Assembly: GCA_013696425.1 (NCBI GenBank)
Contig: JACCYP010000213.1
Span: 1 to 13,722 of the forward strand
DNA length: 13,722 nt
Direction of reading: 5' to 3'
Source of the DNA: Thermoleophilaceae bacterium
Lineage (GTDB): Bacteria; Actinomycetota; Thermoleophilia; Solirubrobacterales; Thermoleophilaceae
Position 1 is the first letter of the stretch. Every line of letters starts with the position of its first letter. Shown here in pieces: positions 1-7,046 of this stretch. The notes under the pieces were generated by a model. That model ran no database searches, was not told where the DNA came from, and saw only the letters and a list, made by a program, of their open reading frames with translations. Both the position numbers and the translations under genes were made by a program.

Positions 1-1457
1 CCCTGGGGCACCTCGAGCAGCTTCGCGCCGCGGTCGGCGGCCAGGCGGATCAGGCGCGCGAGCGTCTCGGCGCCCCGCGGCCCGTGCGAGAGCCGCTCGC
101 CGTAGACGATCACCACGTCCTCGTTTCCCAGCAGCTCGGCGGCGTTGGCCTCGCCCGCCGCGAGGGCGGCGATCGCGCCCTCGGCACCGCCGGGCGCGAA
201 CCGCGCGACGGTGGTGGCGTTCGGGTCGAGCGTGCTCGGGCGGCTCGTGATCACGCCGAGCGGCACCGCGTTGCGGCGCACGGCCTTGCGCACGCGCAGA
301 TCGAGGATCGGCATCTCCTCCACGAGCTCGGTCTCGAGCACGATCACCGCGCCGGCGTAGTCGATGTCCGAGACCTTCGCGCTGAGGTTCTCACGCGCGA
401 GCGCGCGCGCGTGGCCGGGTTCGAGCGGGCCGCCGCGGGCGTCGATGTGGGGTGAGCCGAGCACGTCGCGCACGAGCTTCTGCAGGAGGAAGCCCTCCTC
501 GTTGGTGGTCGCGCCGCCGGCGATCGCGGCGGTGCGCTCGCCCGCCTTCTTCACGCCGGCCGCCGCTTCGGAGATCGCGCGCTCCCAGGACACCGGCCGC
601 AGCGCGCCGCCGTCGCGTACGAGCGGCTCGGTGATGCGCTCCTCGCTCGACACCGACTGGTAGCCGAAGCGGCCCTTGTCGCAGAGCCAGCCGTCGTCCA
701 CCTCGTGGTTGTCGCGTTGGAGCACGCGCAGGATCTTCGAGTCGTCGCGGACCGTGAACTGCACGTTGCACTGCGCAGGGCAGAGGGTGCAAACCGAGCC
801 GGCGCCCTCGATGTCCCACGGGCGCGCGCGGAAGCGGTAGGCCATCGAGGTGAGCGCGCCCACCGGGCACAGCTCGATGATGTTCCCGCTGAAGGGCGCC
901 ACGTAGGGGCGGCCGTCGTGGGTGCCGACGTAGGTGTGGTCGCCGCGCTCGAGGAACACCAGCTGGTAGTCCTCGGCCACCTCCTGGGAGAAGCGCACGC
1001 AGCGGTAGCAGAGGATGCAGCGCTCGCGGTCGATGGCGACCAGCGGCGAGAGCTCGAGCGGCTTCTTGAAGTGGCGCTTGGGCTCGATGAAGCGCGAATG
1101 GCCCGCGCCCCAGCCGAAGGAGATGTCCTGAAGCGGGCACTCGCCGCCCTTGTCGCACACCGGGCAGTCGAGCGGGTGGTTCACGAGCAGGAACTCGACG
1201 ATCGCGTTCTGGGCGTGCTTCACGCGGTCGGAGGTGGTGGCCACCACCATGCCGTCCTTGCACGGCGTCGAGCAGGCGGTCTGGAGCTTCGGCATGCCCT
1301 CGATCTCGACGAGGCACATGCGGCAGGCGCCGACGGCCTGGCCGAGCTTCGGCTCGTAACAGAAGACCGGTATCTCGACGTCGCCGTGCTTTGCGCCGTC
1401 GACGAGCATCGAGCCCTCGACGGCCTTCACCTCGCGCCCGTCGATCTCGATGGTCAC
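1..1457 (-). CDS. nuoG: NADH-quinone oxidoreductase subunit G, N-terminal part (partial)
   Basis: This is the peripheral-arm subunit of complex I that carries the iron-sulfur wire from NADH toward quinone. About 485 residues are present and the C-terminus lies beyond the left edge. From the GTG at 1457, the N1b [2Fe-2S] ligands are C33, C45, C48 and C62. The His-Cys3 N5 ligands are H94, C98, C101 and C107 (HPLDCPVCDKGGEC). The next [4Fe-4S] set is C147, C150, C153 and C197. The N7-type cluster, which only some NuoG have, is also complete: C223, C226, C230 and C259. After this the sequence enters the molybdopterin-oxidoreductase-like domain, which probably lacks a cofactor as is usual for the family. 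The GTG lies 16 nt after the nuoF stop, with no clear ribosome site, and places the usual VTIEIDGREV beta strand at the start. Codons upstream stay open but contain no ATG, GTG or TTG nearby. It is probably translated by coupling to nuoF. Confidence 0.95.
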   Translation of the reverse strand, partial: MTIEIDGREVKAVEGSMLVDGAKHGDVEIPVFCYEPKLGQAVGACRMCLVEIEGMPKLQTACSTPCKDGMVVATTSDRVKHAQNAIVEFLLVNHPLDCPVCDKGGECPLQDISFGWGAGHSRFIEPKRHFKKPLELSPLVAIDRERCILCYRCVRFSQEVAEDYQLVFLERGDHTYVGTHDGRPYVAPFSGNIIELCPVGALTSMAYRFRARPWDIEGAGSVCTLCPAQCNVQFTVRDDSKILRVLQRDNHEVDDGWLCDKGRFGYQSVSSEERITEPLVRDGGALRPVSWERAISEAAAGVKKAGERTAAIAGGATTNEEGFLLQKLVRDVLGSPHIDARGGPLEPGHARALARENLSAKVSDIDYAGAVIVLETELVEEMPILDLRVRKAVRRNAVPLGVITSRPSTLDPNATTVARFAPGGAEGAIAALAAGEANAAELLGNEDVVIVYGERLSHGPRGAETLARLIRLAADRGAKLLEVPQ

Positions 1458-1473
1458 CCAGTTTGTGGGCGGC

Positions 1474-2760
1474 TTAGGCAGCGTGTGCCTCCACGTCGGC
1501 GCGCGCCCGCGCGTCCTCGATGTGTTCCTCGAACTCGGGCCGGAACTTTTCGATCATCGAGCCGATCGGCATCGCCATCGAGTCGCCGAGCACGCACAGG
1601 CAGTTGCCGATGATGTTCGACTGGACCTGGGCCATGATCTCGAGGTCCATCGGGGTGGAATCGCCGTTCTCGATGCGCTCGAGCATCTTCACCGTCCAGT
1701 TGGTGCCCTCGCGGCAGGGGCTGCACTTGCCGCAGGACTCGTGCCGGTAGAACTCGGCGAGCCGCAGGGCGAGCCCCGGGATCGACTGCGAGTCGTCGAC
1801 GACGATGATCGCGCCGGAGCCGAGCATCGAGCCCGCCTGCGCCATGGTCTCGAAGTCGTAGGCGAGGTCGAGGTCGGCCTCCGTGAGCACGGGCGCCGAG
1901 GAGCCGCCGGGGAACCAGCACTTCACCCTGCGCCCCTCGGGCGGACCGCCGGCGAGGTCGTAGACGATGTCACGCGCCTTCACCCCGAGCTCGACCTCGA
2001 AGTTGCCCGGGTTCTGCACGTTGCCGGACACCGACACGACCTTCGTGCCGGCCGACTTCTCGGTGCCCATCGACTTGAACCAGTCGGCGCCGTTGGCCAC
2101 GATCAGCGGCACGTTCGAGAGCGTCTCGACGTTGTTGATCAGCGTCGGCCCTTGGTAGAGACCCTGGATCGCCGGGAAGGGGGGCTTGAGGCGCGGGTTG
2201 CCGCGCTTGCCCTCGAGGGCGTCGAGCAGGGCCGACTCCTCGCCGCAGATGTAGGCGCCCGCGCCGCGGTGCACCACGAGCTCGACCGACCTGCGCGAGT
2301 CGAGCATGTGGCGGCCGATGTAGCCCTTCGCGTAGGCCTCGGCCACAGCGGCATCGAGGATGTCGGCCTGCAGCTCGTACTCGCCGCGGATGAATATGAA
2401 CGCGTGCGTGGCGCCCGCCGCGATCGATGCGATAAGACAGCCCTCGATCAGCCGGTGCGGGTTCTTCTGCATCAGCAGCCGGTCCTTGAACGTCCCGGGC
2501 TCGGACTCGTCGGCGTTGCAGCACAGGTACTTGTCCTGGCTGCCCTTGGGGATGAAAGAGACCTTCTTGCCCATCGAGAAGCCGGCGCCGCCGCGGCCGC
2601 GCAGCCCGCAGGCCTCGAGCATCTCGATCAGCGCGTGTGAATCGGTGTCGAACAGGGCCTTGCGCAGCGACTTGTAGCCGCCGTGGCGCTCGTACACGTC
2701 GATCGTGTTCAGACCGGGCTCGTCGATGTTCTCGAGCAGTACGCGCTTCTCGGTGAGCAT
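1474..2760 (-). CDS. nuoF: NADH-quinone oxidoreductase subunit F (NADH-binding)
   Basis: This subunit oxidises NADH with FMN and passes electrons to the N3 [4Fe-4S] cluster of complex I on the cytoplasmic side. The protein is 428 residues, normal for the family. The glycine-rich nucleotide and flavin site GLRGRGGAGF is at 52-61, followed by CNADESEPGTFKDR at 81-94 and GAYICGEESAL at 168-178. The N3 cluster ligands are C343, C346 and C349 (SCGKCSPCREGT), with C389 before LGDS. The ATG at 2760 shares one base with the nuoE stop (TGATG), typical of coupled translation. The C-terminal tail is charged and ends in EAHAA. No residue expected in an active NuoF is missing. Confidence 0.97.
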   Translation of the reverse strand: MLTEKRVLLENIDEPGLNTIDVYERHGGYKSLRKALFDTDSHALIEMLEACGLRGRGGAGFSMGKKVSFIPKGSQDKYLCCNADESEPGTFKDRLLMQKNPHRLIEGCLIASIAAGATHAFIFIRGEYELQADILDAAVAEAYAKGYIGRHMLDSRRSVELVVHRGAGAYICGEESALLDALEGKRGNPRLKPPFPAIQGLYQGPTLINNVETLSNVPLIVANGADWFKSMGTEKSAGTKVVSVSGNVQNPGNFEVELGVKARDIVYDLAGGPPEGRRVKCWFPGGSSAPVLTEADLDLAYDFETMAQAGSMLGSGAIIVVDDSQSIPGLALRLAEFYRHESCGKCSPCREGTNWTVKMLERIENGDSTPMDLEIMAQVQSNIIGNCLCVLGDSMAMPIGSMIEKFRPEFEEHIEDARARADVEAHAA

Positions 2761-3365
2761 CAGCCTCGCCCTCCGTCGCCGAGCCCGCGGCCGGGGAGCA
2801 CTTCCTCGCCTTTCGCGATCGCGTCGACGATCGCGGGGGCGTCCTCCTCGGTCAGGGGCCCCACGAAACGGCCGTTCACCGACGCCATCGGCGCCATGTC
2901 ACAGGCGCCGAGGCATTCGAACTCGCGAATCACGGTGTCGCTGAGACCGGCGCCGGCGCGTTCGATCGCGTCGTACACGCGCTTGGCGTCCTTCACGTGG
3001 CACGCCACGCTCGTGCACACATAGACGGAGTTCCGCCCCACCGGCTGGTCGCTCAGCATGTCGTAGAAGGTCACGACCGAGGACAGGTACGCGGGGGTCA
3101 CCCGCATCACGCACGCCACCTGCGCGATCGCCTCGGGCGAGCACCAGCCGTGCAGCTTCTGGGCGGCGGTGAGCGCCGGGATTGCCGCCGAATGGCGATC
3201 GGGATAGAGCGCCATCCGCCGCTCGATCTCGGCCCGCAGCTCCGCGGGCACCTCGAGCTCGGCGGGATCGGGGATCGTCGCCGGGTCGGCGTCGAGATCC
3301 ACCGCGCGGTCCCAGCCGGCAGGCGTCTCCGCAGCGCGGATCGCGCCCTCGTCTCCCTGGGTCAT
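2760..3365 (-). CDS. nuoE: NADH-quinone oxidoreductase subunit E (2Fe-2S)
   Basis: This is the thioredoxin-fold subunit that carries the N1a [2Fe-2S] cluster beside the FMN of NuoF. The protein is 201 residues. The four ligands are C117 and C122 (VCTSVACHV) and C151 and C155 (ECLGACDMAP), in the family spacing Cx4C...Cx3C. An acidic extension of about 35 residues precedes the helical domain that starts near VPAELRAEIERRM. The ATG at 3365 overlaps the nuoD stop by 4 nt (ATGA) and the stop overlaps the nuoF start by 1 nt. These overlaps fix both ends and support co-translation. Confidence 0.96.
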   Translation of the reverse strand: MTQGDEGAIRAAETPAGWDRAVDLDADPATIPDPAELEVPAELRAEIERRMALYPDRHSAAIPALTAAQKLHGWCSPEAIAQVACVMRVTPAYLSSVVTFYDMLSDQPVGRNSVYVCTSVACHVKDAKRVYDAIERAGAGLSDTVIREFECLGACDMAPMASVNGRFVGPLTEEDAPAIVDAIAKGEEVLPGRGLGDGGRG

Positions 3366-4627
3366 CGGTCGATACCGCCGAGGATCGGGTCGAGCATCGC
3401 CACGGACGCGATCAGGTCGGCCACCAGGCCGTCGCGCGCCATGTCCGGGAATGCCTGCAGGTTCACGAACGATGGGTCGCGCACGTGCACGCGCGCGGGC
3501 TTCGAGGAGCCGTCTGAGACCACGAAGCAGCCGAGCTCGCCGCGCGGCGACTCGATCGGCACATACGCCTCGCCCGGCGGCACGCGGAAGCCCTCGGTCA
3601 CGAGCTTGAAGTGGTGGATGAGCGCCTCCATCGAGGTGGCGAGCTCGTCGCGCGGCGGCAGCGCCACCTTGCGGTTGTCGGTGATCCACGGCCCCTCGGG
3701 CATGCCGTCGAGGCACTGCTCGACGATCTTCAGCGACTCGCGCATCTCCTGGATCCGGACGCGGTAGCGGTCGTAGTTGTCGCCGACGGTGCCAACCGGG
3801 ATCTTGAAGTCGAAGTGGTCGTAGGAGGAGTAGGGCATCGCCTTGCGCAGGTCCCACGGATCGCCGGCGGCGCGCAGCAGCGGGCCCGTCACCCCGAGCT
3901 CCTGCAGACGCTCCACGGGCACGACGCCGGTGCCGCGCATGCGCTGGACGAAGATCTCGTTGCGGTCGAGCAGCGCCTCGTACTGGTCGAGGCGGCCGGG
4001 GAAGTACTCGATGAACTCGCGCGCCTTCTCGACCCAGCCCGGCGGGATGTCCTCGGCCACGCCGCCGACCTGGAAGTAGCGCGTGTGCAGGCGCTGGCCG
4101 CTGCTCATCTCGAACAGGTCCAGCACGTAGTCGCGGTCGCGGCAGCCCCACCAGAGGAAGGTCACGGCACCCACGTCGAGCGCGGCGGTGGCCAGCCAGA
4201 ACAGGTGCGAGGCGATCCGGTTGAGCTCCAGATGTGCCACGCGCAGGTACTGGGCCTTCGGCGGCACGGGCTCGTCGAGCAGCTTCTCGACGGTCATGCA
4301 GTAGGCCATCATGTTGAAGTAGTAGGCGAGGTAGTCCATCCGCTCGACGAACGGGATCACCTTCCAGTAGGCCTGGTCCTCGCAGGACTTCTCGATGCCG
4401 GTGTGCACGTAGCCGACGATCGGCTTCACGTCGCGCACCATCTCCCCCTCGAGCGTCACGAGCAGGCGCAGCACGCCGTGCGTCGCGGGGTGATGCGGGC
4501 CCATGTTGATCGTGAAGAACTCGTCACCCTCGACCTCGGTGCCGGCGACGGGCGTGTCGAGCCGGTTCAGGTCCGGGGAGGCCTCGCGCTCGCGGTAGGG
4601 GACCGCCAGTGGATCGCCGGGCGTCAC
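3362..4627 (-). CDS. nuoD: NADH-quinone oxidoreductase subunit D (49 kDa)
   Basis: This subunit forms the quinone-reducing pocket with NuoB and descends from the [NiFe]-hydrogenase large subunit. The protein is 421 residues. Diagnostic blocks are NMGPHHPATHGVLRL near residue 41, GIEKSCEDQAYWKVIPFVER followed by MDYLAYYFN, SSGQRLHTRYFQVGG, and the C-terminal ASVAMLDPILGGIDR. The conserved histidine of the HPATH loop and the MDY tyrosine are present; both positions are associated with quinone binding in studied homologues. I chose the GTG at 4627 because it overlaps the nuoC stop as GTGA. The reading frame stays open further upstream, but that extension is antisense-like low-complexity arginine-rich sequence and matches no NuoD. 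Confidence 0.96.
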   Translation of the reverse strand: MTPGDPLAVPYREREASPDLNRLDTPVAGTEVEGDEFFTINMGPHHPATHGVLRLLVTLEGEMVRDVKPIVGYVHTGIEKSCEDQAYWKVIPFVERMDYLAYYFNMMAYCMTVEKLLDEPVPPKAQYLRVAHLELNRIASHLFWLATAALDVGAVTFLWWGCRDRDYVLDLFEMSSGQRLHTRYFQVGGVAEDIPPGWVEKAREFIEYFPGRLDQYEALLDRNEIFVQRMRGTGVVPVERLQELGVTGPLLRAAGDPWDLRKAMPYSSYDHFDFKIPVGTVGDNYDRYRVRIQEMRESLKIVEQCLDGMPEGPWITDNRKVALPPRDELATSMEALIHHFKLVTEGFRVPPGEAYVPIESPRGELGCFVVSDGSSKPARVHVRDPSFVNLQAFPDMARDGLVADLIASVAMLDPILGGIDR

Positions 4628-5136
4628 TTGTCGTACCAGCGTGGGAGCTCGTGCTCGTTGAAGGTGAACAGAACCTCTTCGCCGCCCATCGGGAAGTCGC
4701 GGCGCTGCGGGAAGCCGGTGTAGTCCTCGGGCATCAGGATCCGGCGCATATCCGGGTGGCCGTCGAAGACCACGCCGAACATGTCGTAGACCTCGCGCTC
4801 GTGGAACTCGGCCGTGGGGTAGAGGTCGGTCACGGTCGGGAGCTTCGGCTCCTCGGCGCCGATCCGCGTCTTCACGTTCAGGCGATCGAGGCGCACTCGC
4901 GTCAACAGCTGGTAGTGCACGCCGAGGCGCGGCTCCTCGGGGAGGTAGTCGCAGCCGTGGAGGCTCGCGAGCCACTCCCAGTCAGGCTTCAGGGCGCTCA
5001 GCACGTTGTGCACGGCGCCGGGTTCGACCTCGAGCGTGGCCTGCTCGTGGTGGTAATGGGTGCCCGTTATCGATGCCTCGCCGACCTTCTCGCGCACGTC
5101 CTGCGCGATCAGCTCGAGGCCGGTGGAATCAGGCAA
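4624..5136 (-). CDS. nuoC: NADH-quinone oxidoreductase subunit C (30 kDa)
   Basis: This is the complex I 30-kDa subunit, a structural partner of NuoD in the connecting arm, with no cofactor. The protein is 170 residues. The family signature is clear near the C-terminus: AEFHEREVYDMFGVVFDGHP, followed by DMRRILMPEDYTGFPQRRDFP. NuoC and NuoD are separate here, not fused as in enterobacteria. The start is the least certain point. The TTG at 5136 is the most upstream start in frame and overlaps nuoB by 8 nt, with a GAGGA stretch only about 4 nt before it. A GTG about 14 codons downstream is the alternative. Confidence 0.93.
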   Translation of the reverse strand: MPDSTGLELIAQDVREKVGEASITGTHYHHEQATLEVEPGAVHNVLSALKPDWEWLASLHGCDYLPEEPRLGVHYQLLTRVRLDRLNVKTRIGAEEPKLPTVTDLYPTAEFHEREVYDMFGVVFDGHPDMRRILMPEDYTGFPQRRDFPMGGEEVLFTFNEHELPRWYDK

Positions 5137-5731
5137 GTTCCTCGGTGCCCTCCGCGCGGTACTGCTGGCGCCAGCCGAGGTCGGGGTCGGCCGCGATCAT
5201 CTTCTGCAGCTTGTTGAAGCCGTGCAGCAGTGCTTCGGGGCGCGGCGGGCAGCCGGGCACGTAGACGTCGACGGGCAGGATCTTGTCGACGCCGTGCACG
5301 AGCGCGTAGTTGTTGAACATGCCGCCGCTCGACGCGCAGGCGCCCATCGAGATCACCCACTTCGGCTCGAGCATCTGGTCGTAGATGCGGCGGATGATCG
5401 GGGCCATCTTGATCGAGAGCCGGCCGGAGACCATCATGAAGTCGGCCTGGCGCGGCGTGGCGCGGATGGCCTCGGCGCCGAAGCGCGCGATGTCGTTGCG
5501 CGGCGAGCCGACCACCGTGATCATCTCGATCGCGCAGCAGGCGAGGCCGAACCCGAGCGGGAACATCGCGTTCTTGCGCGCCCAGTTCTGCATCTGCTCG
5601 AAGGTGGTGAGGCCGAGCCGCGACTCGACGAAGGCCTCGAGGTCGGCATCGGTCATCTCGCGCAGCCGCTGCTGCCCGGTGAGCTTTGAGGGGTCCTTCC
5701 CGTTGTTCGCGCCCGAGCGGGTTACTTCCAA
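5129..5731 (-). CDS. nuoB: NADH-quinone oxidoreductase subunit B (N2 cluster)
   Basis: This subunit binds N2, the last iron-sulfur cluster of complex I, which donates electrons to quinone. The protein is 200 residues from the TTG at 5731. N2 ligands are the tandem pair C65 and C66 (GLACCAIEM), C132 (MGACASSGGMF) and C161 (VPGCPPRPEALL). The TTG is supported by AGAGGAG placed 7 nt upstream, inside the nuoA coding end, and gives a 10-nt overlap with nuoA. An ATG at codon 26 would give a length closer to short NuoB proteins but has no ribosome site. The longer start adds a polar N-terminal extension of about 25 residues. Confidence 0.95.
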   Translation of the reverse strand: MEVTRSGANNGKDPSKLTGQQRLREMTDADLEAFVESRLGLTTFEQMQNWARKNAMFPLGFGLACCAIEMITVVGSPRNDIARFGAEAIRATPRQADFMMVSGRLSIKMAPIIRRIYDQMLEPKWVISMGACASSGGMFNNYALVHGVDKILPVDVYVPGCPPRPEALLHGFNKLQKMIAADPDLGWRQQYRAEGTEELA

Positions 5732-6090
5732 TCGAGCGCTCCTCTGCGCCACACGAAGGCGAAGGCGACGAACAGCAGCGCCACGAACACGATCGTCTCC
5801 ACCAGCGCGAAGGCGCCGAAGGCCTCGAGCTGGACGGCCACCGGGTAGAGGAAGATGACCTCGATGTCGAAGAGGATGAAGAGCATCGCGATCAGGTAGA
5901 AGGAGATGCCGAAGCGGAAGTTCCCCTTCACCTCGCTCGGCAGGCCGCATTCGTAGGGATCGCCCTTCGCGCGGCTGAGGTTGCCCTGGGCCTTGTTCGG
6001 CCCGAGCACCGAGTTCAGCGAGACGAAGGCGACGGCTAGGGCCGTCCCGAGTCCAACGAAGACGAGCGCGGGCAGATAGCTCTTCAGCAT
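5722..6090 (-). CDS. nuoA: NADH-quinone oxidoreductase subunit A
   Basis: This is the small membrane subunit that helps join the membrane arm of complex I to the NuoB/NuoD quinone site. The protein is 122 residues with three hydrophobic helices, roughly 5-27, 62-84 and 90-112. The signature YECG loop lies between helices 1 and 2, followed by FYLIAMLFILFDIEVIFLYP at the start of helix 2. It is the first gene of the operon. A GGAGG lies 15 nt upstream of the ATG, too far to be ideal, and an in-frame TAG rules out an earlier start. A TATAAG hexamer 9 nt before the ATG may be a promoter. Confidence 0.95.
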   Translation of the reverse strand: MLKSYLPALVFVGLGTALAVAFVSLNSVLGPNKAQGNLSRAKGDPYECGLPSEVKGNFRFGISFYLIAMLFILFDIEVIFLYPVAVQLEAFGAFALVETIVFVALLFVAFAFVWRRGALDWK

Positions 6091-6099
6091 CAGGGCGGA

Positions 6100-6105
6100 C
6101 TTATA
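6100..6105 (-). promoter_or_regulatory. Candidate -10 element for the nuo operon
   Basis: TATAAG on the minus strand ends 9 nt before the nuoA ATG. If used, transcription would start at or within a few bases of the ATG, giving a nearly leaderless mRNA. I see no convincing -35 hexamer at 16-18 nt. This lies in the 48-bp gap between divergent nuoA and the membrane protein gene. Confidence 0.35.
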
Positions 6106-6138
6106 CCTCCGCTAGTGACACCTTGCTACATAGTGCCA

Positions 6139-6567
6139 ATGGGCGCGATTCATGTGACCGTCGGGATCCTGGTCCTGGCGACCAACGCGCTGGCCGCCGG
6201 ATGGGGCGGCGTGGCCTGGGCGCGCAAGAAGACCTCGGTGTGGTTCTGGTACCTGCTGCGTGCTGCGCAGGCCACCGTCGTGGTCCAGGCGCTCATCGGC
6301 CTGGTGCTCGTGATCGACGGCCGCGACCCGCCCGATTCGCTGCACTACATCTACGGGATCGCGCCGCTGTTCATCTCCCTCTTCGCCGAGGCGCTGCGCT
6401 ACGGATCGGTGCAGAAGGAGATGGAGGGGATCGATGATCCCGAGTCGCTGCCGCGCTCCGAGCAGGTGATGCTCGCGAGGAAGATCGTGATCCGCGAGAT
6501 GGGCACGATGACCGTCGGGACGCTGCTGATCGTGACGCTGTCGCTACGCGCCGCTGTCAGCGGGTAG
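6139..6567 (+). CDS. Small integral membrane protein of unknown function
   Basis: I do not recognise this 142-residue protein by name. It has four hydrophobic stretches, about 3-28, 35-59, 68-86 and 118-138. A charged loop (about 88-115) containing EGIDDPESLPRSEQ separates the last two helices. Two positively charged stretches (ARKK near 28-31 and around R87) suggest orientation. The DSLHYIYG segment at 66-73, with a histidine at the start of helix 3, is its most distinctive motif. The ATG at 6139 gives a clean start to helix 1. A GTG at 6115 and one at 6133 are in frame, and a GTG at 6154 is a shorter option. The gene is divergent from nuoA with a 48-bp gap, and its last 24 nt overlap the convergent flavin reductase gene. 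Any link to respiration is inference from position only. Confidence 0.8.
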   Translation: MGAIHVTVGILVLATNALAAGWGGVAWARKKTSVWFWYLLRAAQATVVVQALIGLVLVIDGRDPPDSLHYIYGIAPLFISLFAEALRYGSVQKEMEGIDDPESLPRSEQVMLARKIVIREMGTMTVGTLLIVTLSLRAAVSG

Positions 6568-7020
6568 GGCGCCGTAGGCGCCGCGGTGGAACAGCAGTGG
6601 CTCCCCGCCGGGCGCGCCGTAGGCCTCGACCGCGATCACCACGATCTCGTGGTCGCCGCCGGGCATCAGCTGGTGGACCGGACCGGCGAGCCACGCGATC
6701 GCGCCGTCGATCAGCGGCACGCCGTGATCGTCGCGGTGCGAGACCGTCGCGAACTTCTCCGCGTGCGAGGCCTTCGACGCGAACCCCCGGGCCACGTCCT
6801 CCTGCTCGGCCGCGAGCACGGAGATACCCGCGCGCCCGCTCGCGCGGATTGCGTCGAGGGTGCGCGAGCCGCGGTCGAGGCACGCGAGCACGAGCAGCGG
6901 ATCGAGCGACAGCGAGGTGACCGCGTTGGTCGTGGCACCGGCGGGACCCGGGGCCGTGACGATCGCCAGGCCCGTGGCGAAGTGCCCGATCGCTTCCCGG
7001 AAGCCCGCGACGTCGGTCAT
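6544..7020 (-). CDS. Flavin reductase-like domain protein
   Basis: This 158-residue protein matches the flavin reductase-like family (HpaC/NtaB type), whose members bind FMN or FAD and often supply reduced flavin to a monooxygenase. The fold signature runs FATGLAIVTA at 13-22, then TTNAVTSLSLDPLLVLACLD and GISVLAAEQEDVARGFAS. The family-typical GAIAWLAG and GGDHEIVVIAV blocks follow. The family often has a serine near the first strand (MTVSSF-like), and here the equivalent is TTNAVTS. No oxygenase partner is in the window, so the substrate cannot be inferred; a stand-alone haem- or flavin-binding role is also possible. The ATG at 7020 lies 26 nt downstream of the Ku stop. The palindrome GGTATACC at 7029-7036 lies just upstream. 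Confidence 0.85.
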   Translation of the reverse strand: MTDVAGFREAIGHFATGLAIVTAPGPAGATTNAVTSLSLDPLLVLACLDRGSRTLDAIRASGRAGISVLAAEQEDVARGFASKASHAEKFATVSHRDDHGVPLIDGAIAWLAGPVHQLMPGGDHEIVVIAVEAYGAPGGEPLLFHRGAYGALPADSGA

Positions 7021-7028
7021 CGCGGACG

Positions 7029-7034
7029 GGTATA
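7029..7034 (-). promoter_or_regulatory. Candidate -10 element for the flavin reductase gene
   Basis: TATACC on the minus strand, part of the perfect palindrome GGTATACC (7029-7036), ends 8 nt before the ATG at 7020. There is no Shine-Dalgarno sequence before that ATG. This fits a leaderless transcript separate from Ku, but a palindrome here could also be a protein-binding site. Confidence 0.25.
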
Positions 7035-7046
7035 CCGCAGGTCCGG

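Noticed and set aside
1..1457. nuoG as a formate dehydrogenase-like or NAD-reducing hydrogenase subunit
   Set aside because: The iron-sulfur pattern could fit those relatives, but the gene directly follows nuoA-F in canonical order, so complex I is by far the simplest reading.
1450..2640. A 396-codon plus-strand frame opposite nuoF
   Set aside because: Same reason: repetitive composition rich in H, R, E, V and L and no motif, while nuoF on the other strand is complete.
3611..4723. A 370-codon plus-strand frame opposite nuoD and nuoC
   Set aside because: It spans two confirmed genes on the other strand and has antisense-type composition with no recognisable domain.
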